DNA from: RYN-428 sp035551995
GTDB taxonomy: Bacteria > Planctomycetota > Phycisphaerae > Tepidisphaerales > Tepidisphaeraceae
Direction: 5' to 3'
DNA length: 64,000 bases
NCBI GenBank assembly: GCA_035551995.1
Contig: DASZME010000041.1
Coordinates: 1 to 64,000, forward strand
Within the stretch, counting starts at the first letter, position 1. The number at the start of each line of letters is the position of its first letter. Under the pieces are notes generated by a model, which worked only from the letters and a program-made list of their open reading frames with translations, was not told the origin of the DNA and did not search any database. Of the stretch, positions 1-8,761 are shown piece after piece. The position numbers and the translations under genes are program-made.

Positions 1-1737
1 TCCACTGCGACGGACACGGTGAACACTGGCGGTTCCAACGCGGCGGTGATTACCACTACGTACATCGTCGCCGTCGCCAATGGTCAGTTGGATTTGAGCC
101 TCGCCTCGGCGGGCGCGGCGGTCATCGACGGGTTGAGCTTCGTTAAAGATACTAGCGCCTTCACCGTAACCGGCACGACGCCGGCGAATGGCTCGTCAGT
201 AAGCGGCGGACTTAATTCCATCACCGTGACGTTTAACCACCCGGCGAACATGACGACGGGATCTTCCGGGGCTCTGAATGCGGCAAACTATATTCTAACC
301 GGTCCCGGGAGCAGCGGTGTCGGCATTACTGGCGTCACCCAGGTCGGTAGCCAAGCCGTGATCGTCGCCTTCAGCCCGCAAACTGCCGTAGGTGTCTATA
401 CCCTCAACATTGGATCCGGGATTCAGGACGTCGGCGGTAACGTGCTTGGACCGGGAATGTCTACGACCGTCACAAAGACGGCTGTAACTTCCGGAAAATA
501 TGATTTCGGCACGTCAATGTCTCCTGTTGGTCCGGGTTACACGCAGGCCACTGACGCTAATGGCTATAGCGTAGCGCAAGGGTATGGATGGCTCCCTGGC
601 GCGGCCAATCTCGGCAGTTTCGACACCGGCATCGTATCCAATAGCGTGCCCGATCCGTCAGTTACCCGCGACTTTGACTATACGACTAACGGTACATTTG
701 CCGCCGACGTGCCGAATGGTTTGTACGACGTGACGTTGACGCTCGGCGATGCCCGAGGCTTTGCGTATTCCAACGTGGTCTACTTTGGCAATTCCTCCAC
801 GCCAACCGATACGATCAATACCGGGGGATCGAATCCGGCGATCATCACCACTACATATGTTGTTGGTGTCACTAATGGTCAGTTGGATTTCGGTCTTCGA
901 GGTCTGACAGGCGGATTCGCCGTCGTCGATGGAGTTAGCTTCCAGCCGGATTTCAGTGCATTTGCCGTAACTAGCACTGCGCCTTCAAATACAGCGACCG
1001 TTACTGGTGGTGTCGCCCAAATATCCGTGACGTATAACCATCCAGTGAGTGCTACCGCGCTCGCCACCAGCAATTATACTCTTTTCGGTCCGAATGGCGC
1101 CGTAACCATTGCGGGAATCACCCAGCTTAATAGCCAGACCATTGCCGTCTCGTTTGCTACTCAGACTACATTCGGCTCGTACACTTTAACGGTTTTACCA
1201 AACGTCCAGGATGCCGTCGGTAACGCCCTTGGGTCCAGCAACAGCATCATATTCAACATCGTGCCTGTGACTTCCGCCCAATTCGATTTTGACACGCCCT
1301 CGTCGCCGGTTGCTAGCGGTTGGACGCAAATAACTCCCACTTCCACCTTCAATCTCGTATCCGGTTACGGATGGATTTCGGGCACAATCGGTGGATTCGA
1401 CACGGGTATAGGCACGTTTACTACCCCGGACTCCAGCGTCACGCGAGACTTCGATTACACGACCTCGGGCACATTCGGTGTGAATGTGGCCAATGGCACG
1501 TACTCCGTGACTCTGACGCTCGGTGATGCTCGAAGCAATCCTTACCAGATGAATATCTACTTTCAGAATAGTTCGACACCCATCGCCACTGTTTCGACCG
1601 GTGGATCGAATCCGTCAATTGTGAATGATACTTACACTGTGACCGTGACCAATGGTCAGCTTGACGTCGGCCTCACGGGTATGGGTGGTGGTACTTCTGC
1701 GGTGATAGAGGGGCTGACCCTAGCAAAAATTGCGTGA
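1..1737 (+). CDS. Repetitive secreted/surface protein, C-terminal part (5' end outside window)
   Basis: The frame is open from base 1, and its first residues match an internal repeat, so the gene starts upstream. The visible 578 residues alternate two module types. One is an Ig-like module of the SbsA/Big_5 type (AFTVTGTTPANGSSV...). The other is a galactose-binding-like module with the signature GYGW, then SVTRDFDYTTNGTF, VTLTLGDAR and NGQLD. The second type resembles the non-catalytic module of rhamnogalacturonan acetylesterase-like proteins. About two and a half copies are visible, the clearest encoded near 490-950 and 1270-1735. No enzymatic domain is visible. A role as an extracellular adhesin or glycan binder is inferred. 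Codon use looks less GC-rich than the genes from 2.5 kb onward. The protein ends in GLTLAKIA with no anchor or sorting signal that I recognise. Confidence 0.8.
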   Translation, partial: STATDTVNTGGSNAAVITTTYIVAVANGQLDLSLASAGAAVIDGLSFVKDTSAFTVTGTTPANGSSVSGGLNSITVTFNHPANMTTGSSGALNAANYILTGPGSSGVGITGVTQVGSQAVIVAFSPQTAVGVYTLNIGSGIQDVGGNVLGPGMSTTVTKTAVTSGKYDFGTSMSPVGPGYTQATDANGYSVAQGYGWLPGAANLGSFDTGIVSNSVPDPSVTRDFDYTTNGTFAADVPNGLYDVTLTLGDARGFAYSNVVYFGNSSTPTDTINTGGSNPAIITTTYVVGVTNGQLDFGLRGLTGGFAVVDGVSFQPDFSAFAVTSTAPSNTATVTGGVAQISVTYNHPVSATALATSNYTLFGPNGAVTIAGITQLNSQTIAVSFATQTTFGSYTLTVLPNVQDAVGNALGSSNSIIFNIVPVTSAQFDFDTPSSPVASGWTQITPTSTFNLVSGYGWISGTIGGFDTGIGTFTTPDSSVTRDFDYTTSGTFGVNVANGTYSVTLTLGDARSNPYQMNIYFQNSSTPIATVSTGGSNPSIVNDTYTVTVTNGQLDVGLTGMGGGTSAVIEGLTLAKIA

Positions 1738-1758
1738 GGTTTCGATTCGTTCGAAGTT

Positions 1759-1850
1759 GAAAAGGTGACATCCATCATTTGAGGTACGAGGCATGGGGAA
1801 AGCGTATAATTTCTCGCTGCGGAAATCAATCTGATGGATGTCACCTTTTC
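1759..1850. repeat. Large palindrome with 19-bp perfect arms
   Basis: Bases 1759-1777 and 1832-1850 are exact reverse complements (core AAAGGTGACATCCATCA), separated by 54 bases. It follows the preceding stop codon by about 20 bases. It could be a transcript-end hairpin or a small non-autonomous mobile palindrome of the REP/Y1-transposase kind; the GGTGACA core recurs in another palindrome at 22159-22278. The spacer 1738-2497 holds no convincing gene, and is visibly AT-richer than what follows. Confidence 0.7.
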
Positions 1851-2170
1851 GCCTTTACCGTTGGTCGACGGGAATACCCCATGACTGAGAATTGGCGGTG
1901 GGCGCATTCGAGATGGCACCCCTAAGATATCGCTTTCCGTGATTACTAACGCCGATGTCGTCCAGTCAAGTAAGACGCCATTCCGAGTATCAAGAAAACT
2001 GCCGACGTTGCGTCGCCGACGAGTTTCGCTGCTGGATGTACGGTCACATTCATCGACATAAAACCGCGTGGAATCATTGCCGCAAAACCCAAGGCAAAGA
2101 AAATTCGAGTCACTTCTGAAGTATAACACCGTCAGAGAAATAAAAGGGGGATAAGGACGTAGATTACGGT

Positions 2171-2240
2171 GAATTCTAAGGGAACGTGAAGGACGCGAAT
2201 CTTTGACACCGCACAATGATTCGCGTCCCCTTAGAATTTT
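2171..2240. repeat. Imperfect palindrome in AT-rich spacer
   Basis: ATTCTAAGGG (2173-2182) plus GACGCGAAT (2192-2200) together mirror the contiguous right arm at about 2219-2238. The left arm carries roughly nine extra bases. This is a structure seen in the sequence only; its function is unknown. Confidence 0.4.
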
Positions 2241-2497
2241 CCATTCGCGTTTGATTTCTCGACGCGGCCCCCAATGAGGGGCCCGCATCCACACAAGACC
2301 GACGCAATCGCTAGACCCCGTAAAATAGTCCCCAATAGTGTATCCTTCTCTGATAAAGGCCTCCCGTCCACTCCCAACCTCCCAACATAGCTCTAATTTC
2401 TCGGCGTGAATAGAAAATCGCTCCCACCCGCAGCTGCGCCGCATGATGAAGCCAGCGTGGCAAACACCCTTCGGGGACGGCAGGGCGGTCCATGCAA

Positions 2498-5053
2498 TTA
2501 TTTCGCCGCGGCGGCCGGGCTGCGGACGCTGATGAACAAATTCTCGAACGACTGATTCCCCTTCGAATCCGTCGCCCGCAACGTGACCTGATGCTGCCCC
2601 GGTTTCAGCCCGGGAATCGAAAAGGAAACCGTCTCTTCCGGGCTGTCGTAAATCTGATCCGTCGGCAGAACAAATTGCCAATCCTTGTTCGAATCGACGC
2701 TGTAATCCACCGCCGCCACCGTGCTGGTTCGATCGACCACTTTCAGATCGATGTGCATGTCGGCGCCGTGCTGTTGCGACTTGATGTCTCCGATCACCGG
2801 CGGCGTGTTGTCCACCGTCAGCGGATCGCTCACCCGGCTGGCGGTCTTGCCCATGCCGGCGGGATTGGCGTTGGCGTCGGAGGCGATCACCTTCACTTCA
2901 TATCTGCCGTCGGCGACCGTGCGGGTGTCCCATTCGTATGTGGTGTCCGTCAGCTTGTCTTTAATGAGAATCCACCCTTCCTCGCCGATAAGGCGAATGT
3001 AAAGCGAGTAGATGAGGGTATCGTTATTGGGATCGCTCGCGTCCCACGCGATAGTCTGCCGGCGGGCGCTTTCGACGCGCCGAAGCGTCGGCTCGGCGTC
3101 GGCATTGAGGTCCGCGCCCAGCGTGCTGGTGGCGATCTTGATCGCCTTGATTCGCGGCGCAAGATTGGGCATCTGGTAGGCCGTGGAAACGTCGTGCACG
3201 ACCGGCGTGGCTTTGCCGTCGCCGCTGGAAAACGTGAGGCGATATTGCAGGAAGCGCGCCGCCGGCGACATCACCTGCATGAACTCCGCGGCGGGCGCCT
3301 CGTCGCTCCATTTTGTCCAGGTCTTGTCGTCGGCTTCCTTCACGTTCCCGCTTCGAGTGGAAAGGGTCAGCGTCGTGCCGGTCGGCAGGGCGCCGTGAAG
3401 ATGAATTTTTCCGAATCGGCTGATCTGCGTCGCGTCGAGAATCGAACTGGAGTAGGTTCCCCGCGCGGCAAATCCGCCGCTCATCGACGCGACCGTGCCG
3501 ACGTTGGCCGTGCCCATGTAAACTTTGCCGTCGCGCGACGCCATCAGGCACATGATCTCCTTGGCGTCGACCTTGGCCAGCACGAGCGTTTCTTCCGCGG
3601 CCGGCTTGATTTGATAGACCTGTCCCTCGGCGCCGCCGGTGGCGGCGAGCAATGTTCCGTTATTCTCCACCATCGAAAGAATCAACACCGGCTGACGAAA
3701 TACTTCCGTGACGAATCCGTCGGGGTCGATTCTGTAAATGGCGTTGCCTTCGGCGCGCGGTTCGGCGCCGGCGGTGGTGTCGACGGTCGGCTGATGGGCC
3801 GGCGCGGTGGCCGCGGCGGGCTGCGAGGCCGGGAACGGCGTGCCGGGCGGCGGCGCGGGATTGGGATTTCCCGGCGACGGTTTGGGATGCCGTTTCTTAT
3901 TGGCCGCGTCGGTGGGGGCGGGCTTGTCGTCCGTCACGTCAGTCGCGAATGCGAATCGCACCGCCGATCCGATTCCCTCGGCGCCGGATTCGGTCGCCCA
4001 GAAATTTTTGCGATCGGCGTTAACCGCGACGGCGGTGCGCCGGCGAATCAACTGCAAGCCGTGCGCGCGGGCGCGACTCGAATCGGGACGTTGTTGAAAA
4101 CTGGCGCCGGTCTTGGGAATCGGCGCCGGCTGACCGGGATTCGGATTGGGAACGGGACCCGGCGGGGTCGGATCCTTGGGCCGATCCGACGGGATCGGAA
4201 CGCCGGTCGAACCTCCTTCGGGCCTTCCCTCTTTTTCCGGTTCGGCCTCGGCGGGGGCGCCGGCGTTCGGCTCTTCCTTAGCCTCGGAAGTACCGGCGTA
4301 TAAATTCCCGTGCTTATCCAAAGCCAGCGCGCTGACCTCCGACTCGGCCGCGTTGTACAACACGAAACTTTCCCCGCTCTTGCGATTCACCCGATAAACA
4401 AGCCCGTGCGGGTCGGTGCCAAGGTATAGCGTGTCCTTTCCGTCGGAGAGGAGGCTCAGCAGATTCCCCTCGTTTGTGTCGAGAACCGTGCGCTTGGTCC
4501 CATCCGACTTAATTTCAAAAAGTTGCCCGTGCGGACCGGTGGCGGCGTATAAATCTCCGTCGGGCGTCTGGGCCAATCCCCAGATGTATTGCACCCCTTC
4601 CGCCTGAAACAACACATGCGGCTTATCGCCCGGTTTGTCGATCTTTAACACGCGCCCGGCTTCACCCCCGGTGCCGATAATCAGCGCGCCGTCCTTTTGA
4701 ACCACCAGCGAAAGGATGGCGGCGGCGCCGTCGATGGCCGCGAGCGTGGAGACTTTCTGATCCTTGATCTGGAGCAGCACGCCATGCGGCCCGGTGCCGG
4801 CATAGATGCTCCCGTCGGGCGCCTCGGCCAGCACGTTGACGGAGCTGATCTGCGGGTCTTCTTCGAGCAGCGTCTTGACCGCGCGGGACAGTTTTAGATC
4901 GCCGAGGTTGGTGGCGACCACGTTTTCGAGCGTCCCGGCTTTGAAGTCGTCTTCATTGGTCTGCGTCCAGTAGCTGGCGCCAACGCCGTGAACAACCTCG
5001 GCGCCGGTGACAATGAGGAGGAACAGAAGAACGGAATGAATTTTTTTTCGCAT
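2498..5053 (-). CDS. Secreted beta-propeller protein with C-terminal Ig/Fn3-like domains
   Basis: The chosen start gives MRKKIHSVLLFLLIVTGAEV, a clean signal peptide; an upstream in-frame start adds 26 residues that do not look like part of it. The mature 851-residue protein begins with repeats of the type DGSIYAGTGPHG / DGDLYAATGPHG / DTLYLGTDPHG / GNLYAGT, typical of propeller blades. A long linker rich in Pro, Gly and Glu follows, then more blades (GTLLAATGG, GKVYMGTANVG). The last third reads like beta-sandwich domains (TIAWDASDPNNDTLIYSLYIR; VDNTPPVIGD; GLKPGQHQVTLRATDSKGN). No catalytic motif is visible. It lies 142 bases downstream of the S55 peptidase gene on the same strand, so the two exported proteins may be co-expressed. 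The exact function is unknown. Confidence 0.85.
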   Translation of the reverse strand: MRKKIHSVLLFLLIVTGAEVVHGVGASYWTQTNEDDFKAGTLENVVATNLGDLKLSRAVKTLLEEDPQISSVNVLAEAPDGSIYAGTGPHGVLLQIKDQKVSTLAAIDGAAAILSLVVQKDGALIIGTGGEAGRVLKIDKPGDKPHVLFQAEGVQYIWGLAQTPDGDLYAATGPHGQLFEIKSDGTKRTVLDTNEGNLLSLLSDGKDTLYLGTDPHGLVYRVNRKSGESFVLYNAAESEVSALALDKHGNLYAGTSEAKEEPNAGAPAEAEPEKEGRPEGGSTGVPIPSDRPKDPTPPGPVPNPNPGQPAPIPKTGASFQQRPDSSRARAHGLQLIRRRTAVAVNADRKNFWATESGAEGIGSAVRFAFATDVTDDKPAPTDAANKKRHPKPSPGNPNPAPPPGTPFPASQPAAATAPAHQPTVDTTAGAEPRAEGNAIYRIDPDGFVTEVFRQPVLILSMVENNGTLLAATGGAEGQVYQIKPAAEETLVLAKVDAKEIMCLMASRDGKVYMGTANVGTVASMSGGFAARGTYSSSILDATQISRFGKIHLHGALPTGTTLTLSTRSGNVKEADDKTWTKWSDEAPAAEFMQVMSPAARFLQYRLTFSSGDGKATPVVHDVSTAYQMPNLAPRIKAIKIATSTLGADLNADAEPTLRRVESARRQTIAWDASDPNNDTLIYSLYIRLIGEEGWILIKDKLTDTTYEWDTRTVADGRYEVKVIASDANANPAGMGKTASRVSDPLTVDNTPPVIGDIKSQQHGADMHIDLKVVDRTSTVAAVDYSVDSNKDWQFVLPTDQIYDSPEETVSFSIPGLKPGQHQVTLRATDSKGNQSFENLFISVRSPAAAAK

Positions 5054-5195
5054 TGAAACGCTCAAGCAGTTTTTGCCGGACATTCGGTCAAGCGGCCGAA
5101 ATAACACCCACGTTCGCTCGCGCGTCGCCAATGAGTTCTCGAACGGAGCAAACGCATCGCGGCGCGGCGGACCACGCTTTTCGCATCACCGCCGA

Positions 5196-7271
5196 TCACG
5201 GCGCCTCGCCGGCGCCCTGCGATTTTTTTGAGTCGTCGCCTTTGGCGGGCGGTCCGGCCGGGGGCTCGATCTTCGGGCCGCGAAGAGCGCCCTGCGTTAC
5301 TTTTGACGATGTCTCCACGTCGATCTCAAACTCGGCCGATCCGGCCATCACCAGTTCCGTCGGGATAATTTTCACCGACGAACTGACAAACGGCGTGGTG
5401 TTGCTCGCGCCCGACGCGAGTAAAATTTCTCGCCGGCTTGAGGGGAGATGCGATAACGCCGTCCGCCCGATCGCTACGCCGTCGGGCTGGCGCAGGAGGC
5501 GAAGATAAATCGCATTTTCGCGGATCGCCGCCGCGTCTTTCAGCACCGCGAACACGTCGCCGATATTATCCGCCATGAAACGGAACGGCTTATACTGCTG
5601 CTCGTCCGTGAAATATCGCTGCGCATCGGAAATCACGATCTGATACGGCCCGTTCGGCAAATCATGCGGCAACTCCAATTCGACCGGAAGAATCAAGTCG
5701 GCGGCGTGAAACGGCTGATAGGTCACGAACGCCTTCACTTTGTCGCCCGGATGGTAATGGCTCTTGGGAAGATTGACGTCGATGATCTGGGCCGATTCGC
5801 TGATCGGCCGGACTTTGACCGTACCGGTGATTTTGTTCAACATGACGCGCTGAAACGGATTGTCGCTGGCGGCCTGTATGACCACGCCGGCGTCGCCGAA
5901 CAAGTCGGTGGAACTGGCGTCGACCGTTCGATTCGCCAGCGTGACCGTCTGGCCGTTGGCGAACGAAAGCCGCACGGTGTAGTCGACGGTGTTGAATTGC
6001 GGCATTTCGCTGCCGCCGGAGATAGCCGCTCCAAACGCCGCGGCGGCGATCATCGGCGTAAATTTCGGATGGCGCGACGCCTGGAAGTGATAGGTGCGAT
6101 CGGCGAACCCGTCGGCGGATTCGACGGAGATTTCAATCGGGATCGTCGATGGCCCGGCGCCGACGTTTCCCGCGACGCCGACCGATCCGTCGGTGGTCAG
6201 CGTGCCGCGCGTCTCGGTGAGCGACCCGAGTTTGAAGCTGGTGTTGAGGTTGGCGATGATGCCGTTGATTTCGCCGCTGCCCATCGGAAGCGCGATCAGG
6301 CCTTCGTTGTTGAACGGATGCCCGAAACCCCAGACGTGATCGCCGATGACTTCAGTGACGGTGCCGATGGCGGTCATCTCAAGATCGCCGGTGAGTAACG
6401 GAACCGCCAACACCGAGCCGGGTTCGAGTTTGACGCCGGCGTTGGCGCCCGCGCCGGAGCCGCCGACGCCCGCTTCCAGTGGGGACAACCCGGCGGCTCG
6501 AAATCGCGGCGCCAATTCCTCGAATAATTTGGGCGACATGCCGGCGGTCATCAGCGGCGTCGCAAGCGGCTGAAGCCGAGGCGCCTGTCCATTGCCCGCG
6601 AGCGGCGCCCCGGCGACGTTTAAGCCGCGCCGATCCAACGCCGGCGCCGATCGCGATGATCGCCAGGCGATCGGCAGCAAATTGGCGCCTTTCAATGACC
6701 ATGAAACGTCGCCCTTGTGCGCGGGCAATTCCGCTTGCGCCGGAAGGCAGGGCGCCGGCGCCGTTGAAGGCGATTTGAGATGGGCCGGGGAATGCTTACC
6801 CGCCGGCAGCCGAAGCATGTACTCGATCGGCTGAACGCCCGCCACCGGGTCTTTGGTGAGCGGCCAGCCATATGCAAAGGCGCCGATCATGCGGTCATGG
6901 CCGGCCGGATCGCGCAGATAAATCGGCGAACCGCTCATGCCGGCGATGCTGCCGGTGTGTTCGAGATAATCGCCCTTGCAGCGAATCAAAACGACGTCGC
7001 TCTTGGCGTTGAAGTTGTGCAGAACGGAAAGGACGACCACGTCAAAGCGTTCGATTTTTGAGCCGTGAAAGACGGTCAGGCCGTAGCCGGTCATGCCCGG
7101 CGTCACTTCCGAAACAAGCATGTGGCGGGTGGGGTCGAAGAAATCGGTGCGATTGACGTTCGATTTTAGTTCAGGGGTCGGCGGGGTATCGGCTTGAACC
7201 GGCGGATCGCCGAGCGGAAAACATGCAACGAGAAAAACCAGGACGAATGGCGGCGAGCGAAACCATCTCAT
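5196..7271 (-). CDS. SpoIVB-type peptidase S55 domain protein, exported
   Basis: A 691-residue protein with an N-terminal signal peptide (MRWFRSPPFVLVFLVACFPL, about residues 1-27). The S55 domain begins at MLVSEVTPGMTGYGLTVFHG (51-70) and carries GMSGSPIYLR (111-120), the characteristic serine-peptidase motif of the SpoIVB family. It continues with GDHVWGFGHPF and GEINGIIANLNTSFKLGS, also typical. The C-terminal 250 residues are beta-rich (VKAFVTYQPFHAADLILPVEL) and lack recognisable motifs. In planctomycetes this domain occurs in exported proteins unrelated to sporulation; the substrate is unknown. Peptidase activity is inferred from the motif. It is likely the first gene of a pair with the propeller protein downstream. 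Confidence 0.9.
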   Translation of the reverse strand: MRWFRSPPFVLVFLVACFPLGDPPVQADTPPTPELKSNVNRTDFFDPTRHMLVSEVTPGMTGYGLTVFHGSKIERFDVVVLSVLHNFNAKSDVVLIRCKGDYLEHTGSIAGMSGSPIYLRDPAGHDRMIGAFAYGWPLTKDPVAGVQPIEYMLRLPAGKHSPAHLKSPSTAPAPCLPAQAELPAHKGDVSWSLKGANLLPIAWRSSRSAPALDRRGLNVAGAPLAGNGQAPRLQPLATPLMTAGMSPKLFEELAPRFRAAGLSPLEAGVGGSGAGANAGVKLEPGSVLAVPLLTGDLEMTAIGTVTEVIGDHVWGFGHPFNNEGLIALPMGSGEINGIIANLNTSFKLGSLTETRGTLTTDGSVGVAGNVGAGPSTIPIEISVESADGFADRTYHFQASRHPKFTPMIAAAAFGAAISGGSEMPQFNTVDYTVRLSFANGQTVTLANRTVDASSTDLFGDAGVVIQAASDNPFQRVMLNKITGTVKVRPISESAQIIDVNLPKSHYHPGDKVKAFVTYQPFHAADLILPVELELPHDLPNGPYQIVISDAQRYFTDEQQYKPFRFMADNIGDVFAVLKDAAAIRENAIYLRLLRQPDGVAIGRTALSHLPSSRREILLASGASNTTPFVSSSVKIIPTELVMAGSAEFEIDVETSSKVTQGALRGPKIEPPAGPPAKGDDSKKSQGAGEAP

Positions 7272-7468
7272 GCAGGCCTCGTGTGCCGGCTCGGATTATT
7301 TCCGATCCGGTGAAAGTGCCGGAAGCGGCATTCCGGTGGTTGGTCACGTCTGCATGTTAGAAGCGCGCCGCGGATCAAGCAACTCCGCGGTCGGTAAGAG
7401 TTGCTCGCGATATGAAAGCTGTCGAGTTTTGAATGACTGTGCAGGCCGAAATATCTGGGCCCGTCCGA

Positions 7469-7714
7469 TTAAACTTCGATCGCAGGTACAAGCAGCACCT
7501 CGTCGTCGCCGGTGCGGCGGAGTTCGCGCTCGATACGGGACATCTCCGTGGCATGATCCAGCGAACTCACGCCCGGCCGTGTCGGCTCGACGGCGATGTA
7601 AAGCCAGGAGTCGTCAAGTCGCTCACCCGACACGCGCAACGGTTGACCGGGGAGTGCCGCGAGCGAAGACCGAACCCGTTGAACGATTCTCGGAACGTCA
7701 TTAGCCGTTGGCAT
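7469..7714 (-). CDS. Small hypothetical protein paired with HEPN-like gene
   Basis: 81 residues starting MPTANDVPRIVQRVRSSLAA. The ATG at 7714 is preceded by GGAAG at good spacing; an upstream start at 7744 would overlap the HEPN-like gene by 14 bases. The body (RVSGERLDDSWLYIAVEPTR; DHATEMSRIERELRRTG; DEVLLVPAIEV) looks like a small alpha/beta fold. I do not recognise the family. It sits 16 bases after the HEPN-like stop, so the two are probably co-translated. A toxin-antitoxin-type pairing is possible but unproven. Confidence 0.65.
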   Translation of the reverse strand: MPTANDVPRIVQRVRSSLAALPGQPLRVSGERLDDSWLYIAVEPTRPGVSSLDHATEMSRIERELRRTGDDEVLLVPAIEV

Positions 7715-7730
7715 ATCACTTCCGTTTCTC

Positions 7731-8123
7731 TCAGAAGGAGACAAATATGGTGTTCATGATCGAAACTGCCGCTCGCGCATCGCGGGCTGTGACGGAAGCG
7801 GAGGGTTTGTAGTCCGCGTCGATGCGGAGCGTATAGAGTCGGCCGACAAGTTCCGATAGTTTGACCCGCCGGTCTTGCTGCATGTTGGGCATGCTGCTTT
7901 CGATTAATCGACGAATTCCACCTGTTCCAAGTTCGCCGGGATGACTTGGACCCGCGCGATAATTCGGAAACGTCACGCCAGGCGTTTCGGCCAGCACATG
8001 CGTGACCTTTGAATCAGCCGCATAGTATGCACGCGATAAACACGAGCGAAAGCAGTCTTCGACGAGCAAGTAATTTGCCGACCGGCGCGCGTCACGTGCC
8101 AAATCCAGCCACGCTTCACCCAT
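7731..8123 (-). CDS. HEPN-like domain protein
   Basis: 130 residues, predicted all-helical. CFRSCLSRAYYAADSKVTHVL (about 28-48) matches the conserved RAYYA helix of HEPN-family proteins. The later helices GRLYTLRIDADYKPSASV and ARDARAAVSIMNTIF have the LR..ADY pattern common in that superfamily. The RX4-6H motif of HEPN ribonucleases is not evident, so nuclease activity should not be assumed. HEPN proteins often partner small proteins in toxin-antitoxin or defence pairs, and this one is followed immediately by an 81-residue gene. A TATAAT hexamer lies only 6 bases upstream of the ATG, suggesting a very short or absent leader. Confidence 0.7.
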   Translation of the reverse strand: MGEAWLDLARDARRSANYLLVEDCFRSCLSRAYYAADSKVTHVLAETPGVTFPNYRAGPSHPGELGTGGIRRLIESSMPNMQQDRRVKLSELVGRLYTLRIDADYKPSASVTARDARAAVSIMNTIFVSF

Positions 8124-8129
8124 ACGGAC

Positions 8130-8159
8130 ATTATAAACGATTCCGACCGCTCAACCCAA
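8130..8159 (-). promoter_or_regulatory. Possible sigma70-like promoter for the HEPN-like pair
   Basis: Reading the minus strand, TTGGGT (8154-8159) is followed after 18 bases by a perfect TATAAT (8130-8135). The initiation point would fall at about the ATG (8123), implying leaderless or near-leaderless transcription. The -35 is weak. Confidence 0.4.
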
Positions 8160-8351
8160 GCGACGGGCACGACGGATATACGACGCGAAACTTGAATCCG
8201 AAGAACGCGCCGGCTTTTTCTCGCAATCGGTTAGCCTGTTAGCGCTGGGAAGAAAGGCAGTCGAAGCGGATGGAATCCGCGCGATCGAACCGGCGTCCCA
8301 GGAAAAATGGGCTTGCCGGTACAACATGAGGGCCCGAGGTTTTGCCCGACG

Positions 8352-8485
8352 GGGTGCATGACCGTCTCTGCGCGCAAAACCTCGATTTCAGCCGGAATTC
8401 CAGGGATCGGCTTCGGATGGCCACGCCCGCGACGCTCGTTTTTCGAGCTGGATCTTACGGGGCGCGCAGAGACGGTCATGCACCC
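8352..8485. repeat. Large palindrome with 24-bp perfect arms
   Basis: Bases 8352-8375 and 8462-8485 are exact reverse complements (core TGCATGACCGTCTCTGCGCG), 86 bases apart. A second short inverted pair, CGAGGTTTT (8335-8343) and AAAACCTCG (8376-8384), overlaps the left arm, so alternative foldings are possible. The surrounding spacer 8124-8761 has no convincing gene. Candidates are a non-autonomous mobile palindrome or a structured regulatory RNA; nothing in the sequence decides between them. Confidence 0.7.
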
Positions 8486-8761
8486 TGCCCGGCGTTTTGA
8501 CTGGACACCCGCCATCCATCAAGCTAGCCTCAAAAGGCGCCTGCCGCTCTGTGCGGTTGGGCCGGCTCGGAATTGGAATGACCGGCGTCGAATGGGAGTC
8601 ATGTTGATTTGCTGATCGGCCCGCCGAATCGCGGCAATCGCCCCGGCGCGCCGATCATCAAAATCACCTCGCCCCAGCCGCCCGTTCCGAGTATTTTTCG
8701 CACGAGGTCGCGGAGGGTTTTTCGCGGCGCGTGTCTGGCTTCCAACGGAGAGTGGTCCAGC

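Noticed and set aside
1656..2681. Minus-strand open frame of 341 codons across the 1.7-2.7 kb spacer
   Set aside because: It overlaps two real genes at its ends, crosses both palindromes, has Arg/Ser/Cys-rich composition and no recognisable domain.
2492..4303. Plus-strand open frame of 603 codons
   Set aside because: It is antisense to the propeller protein, extremely Arg-rich, without domains; a GC-driven shadow frame.
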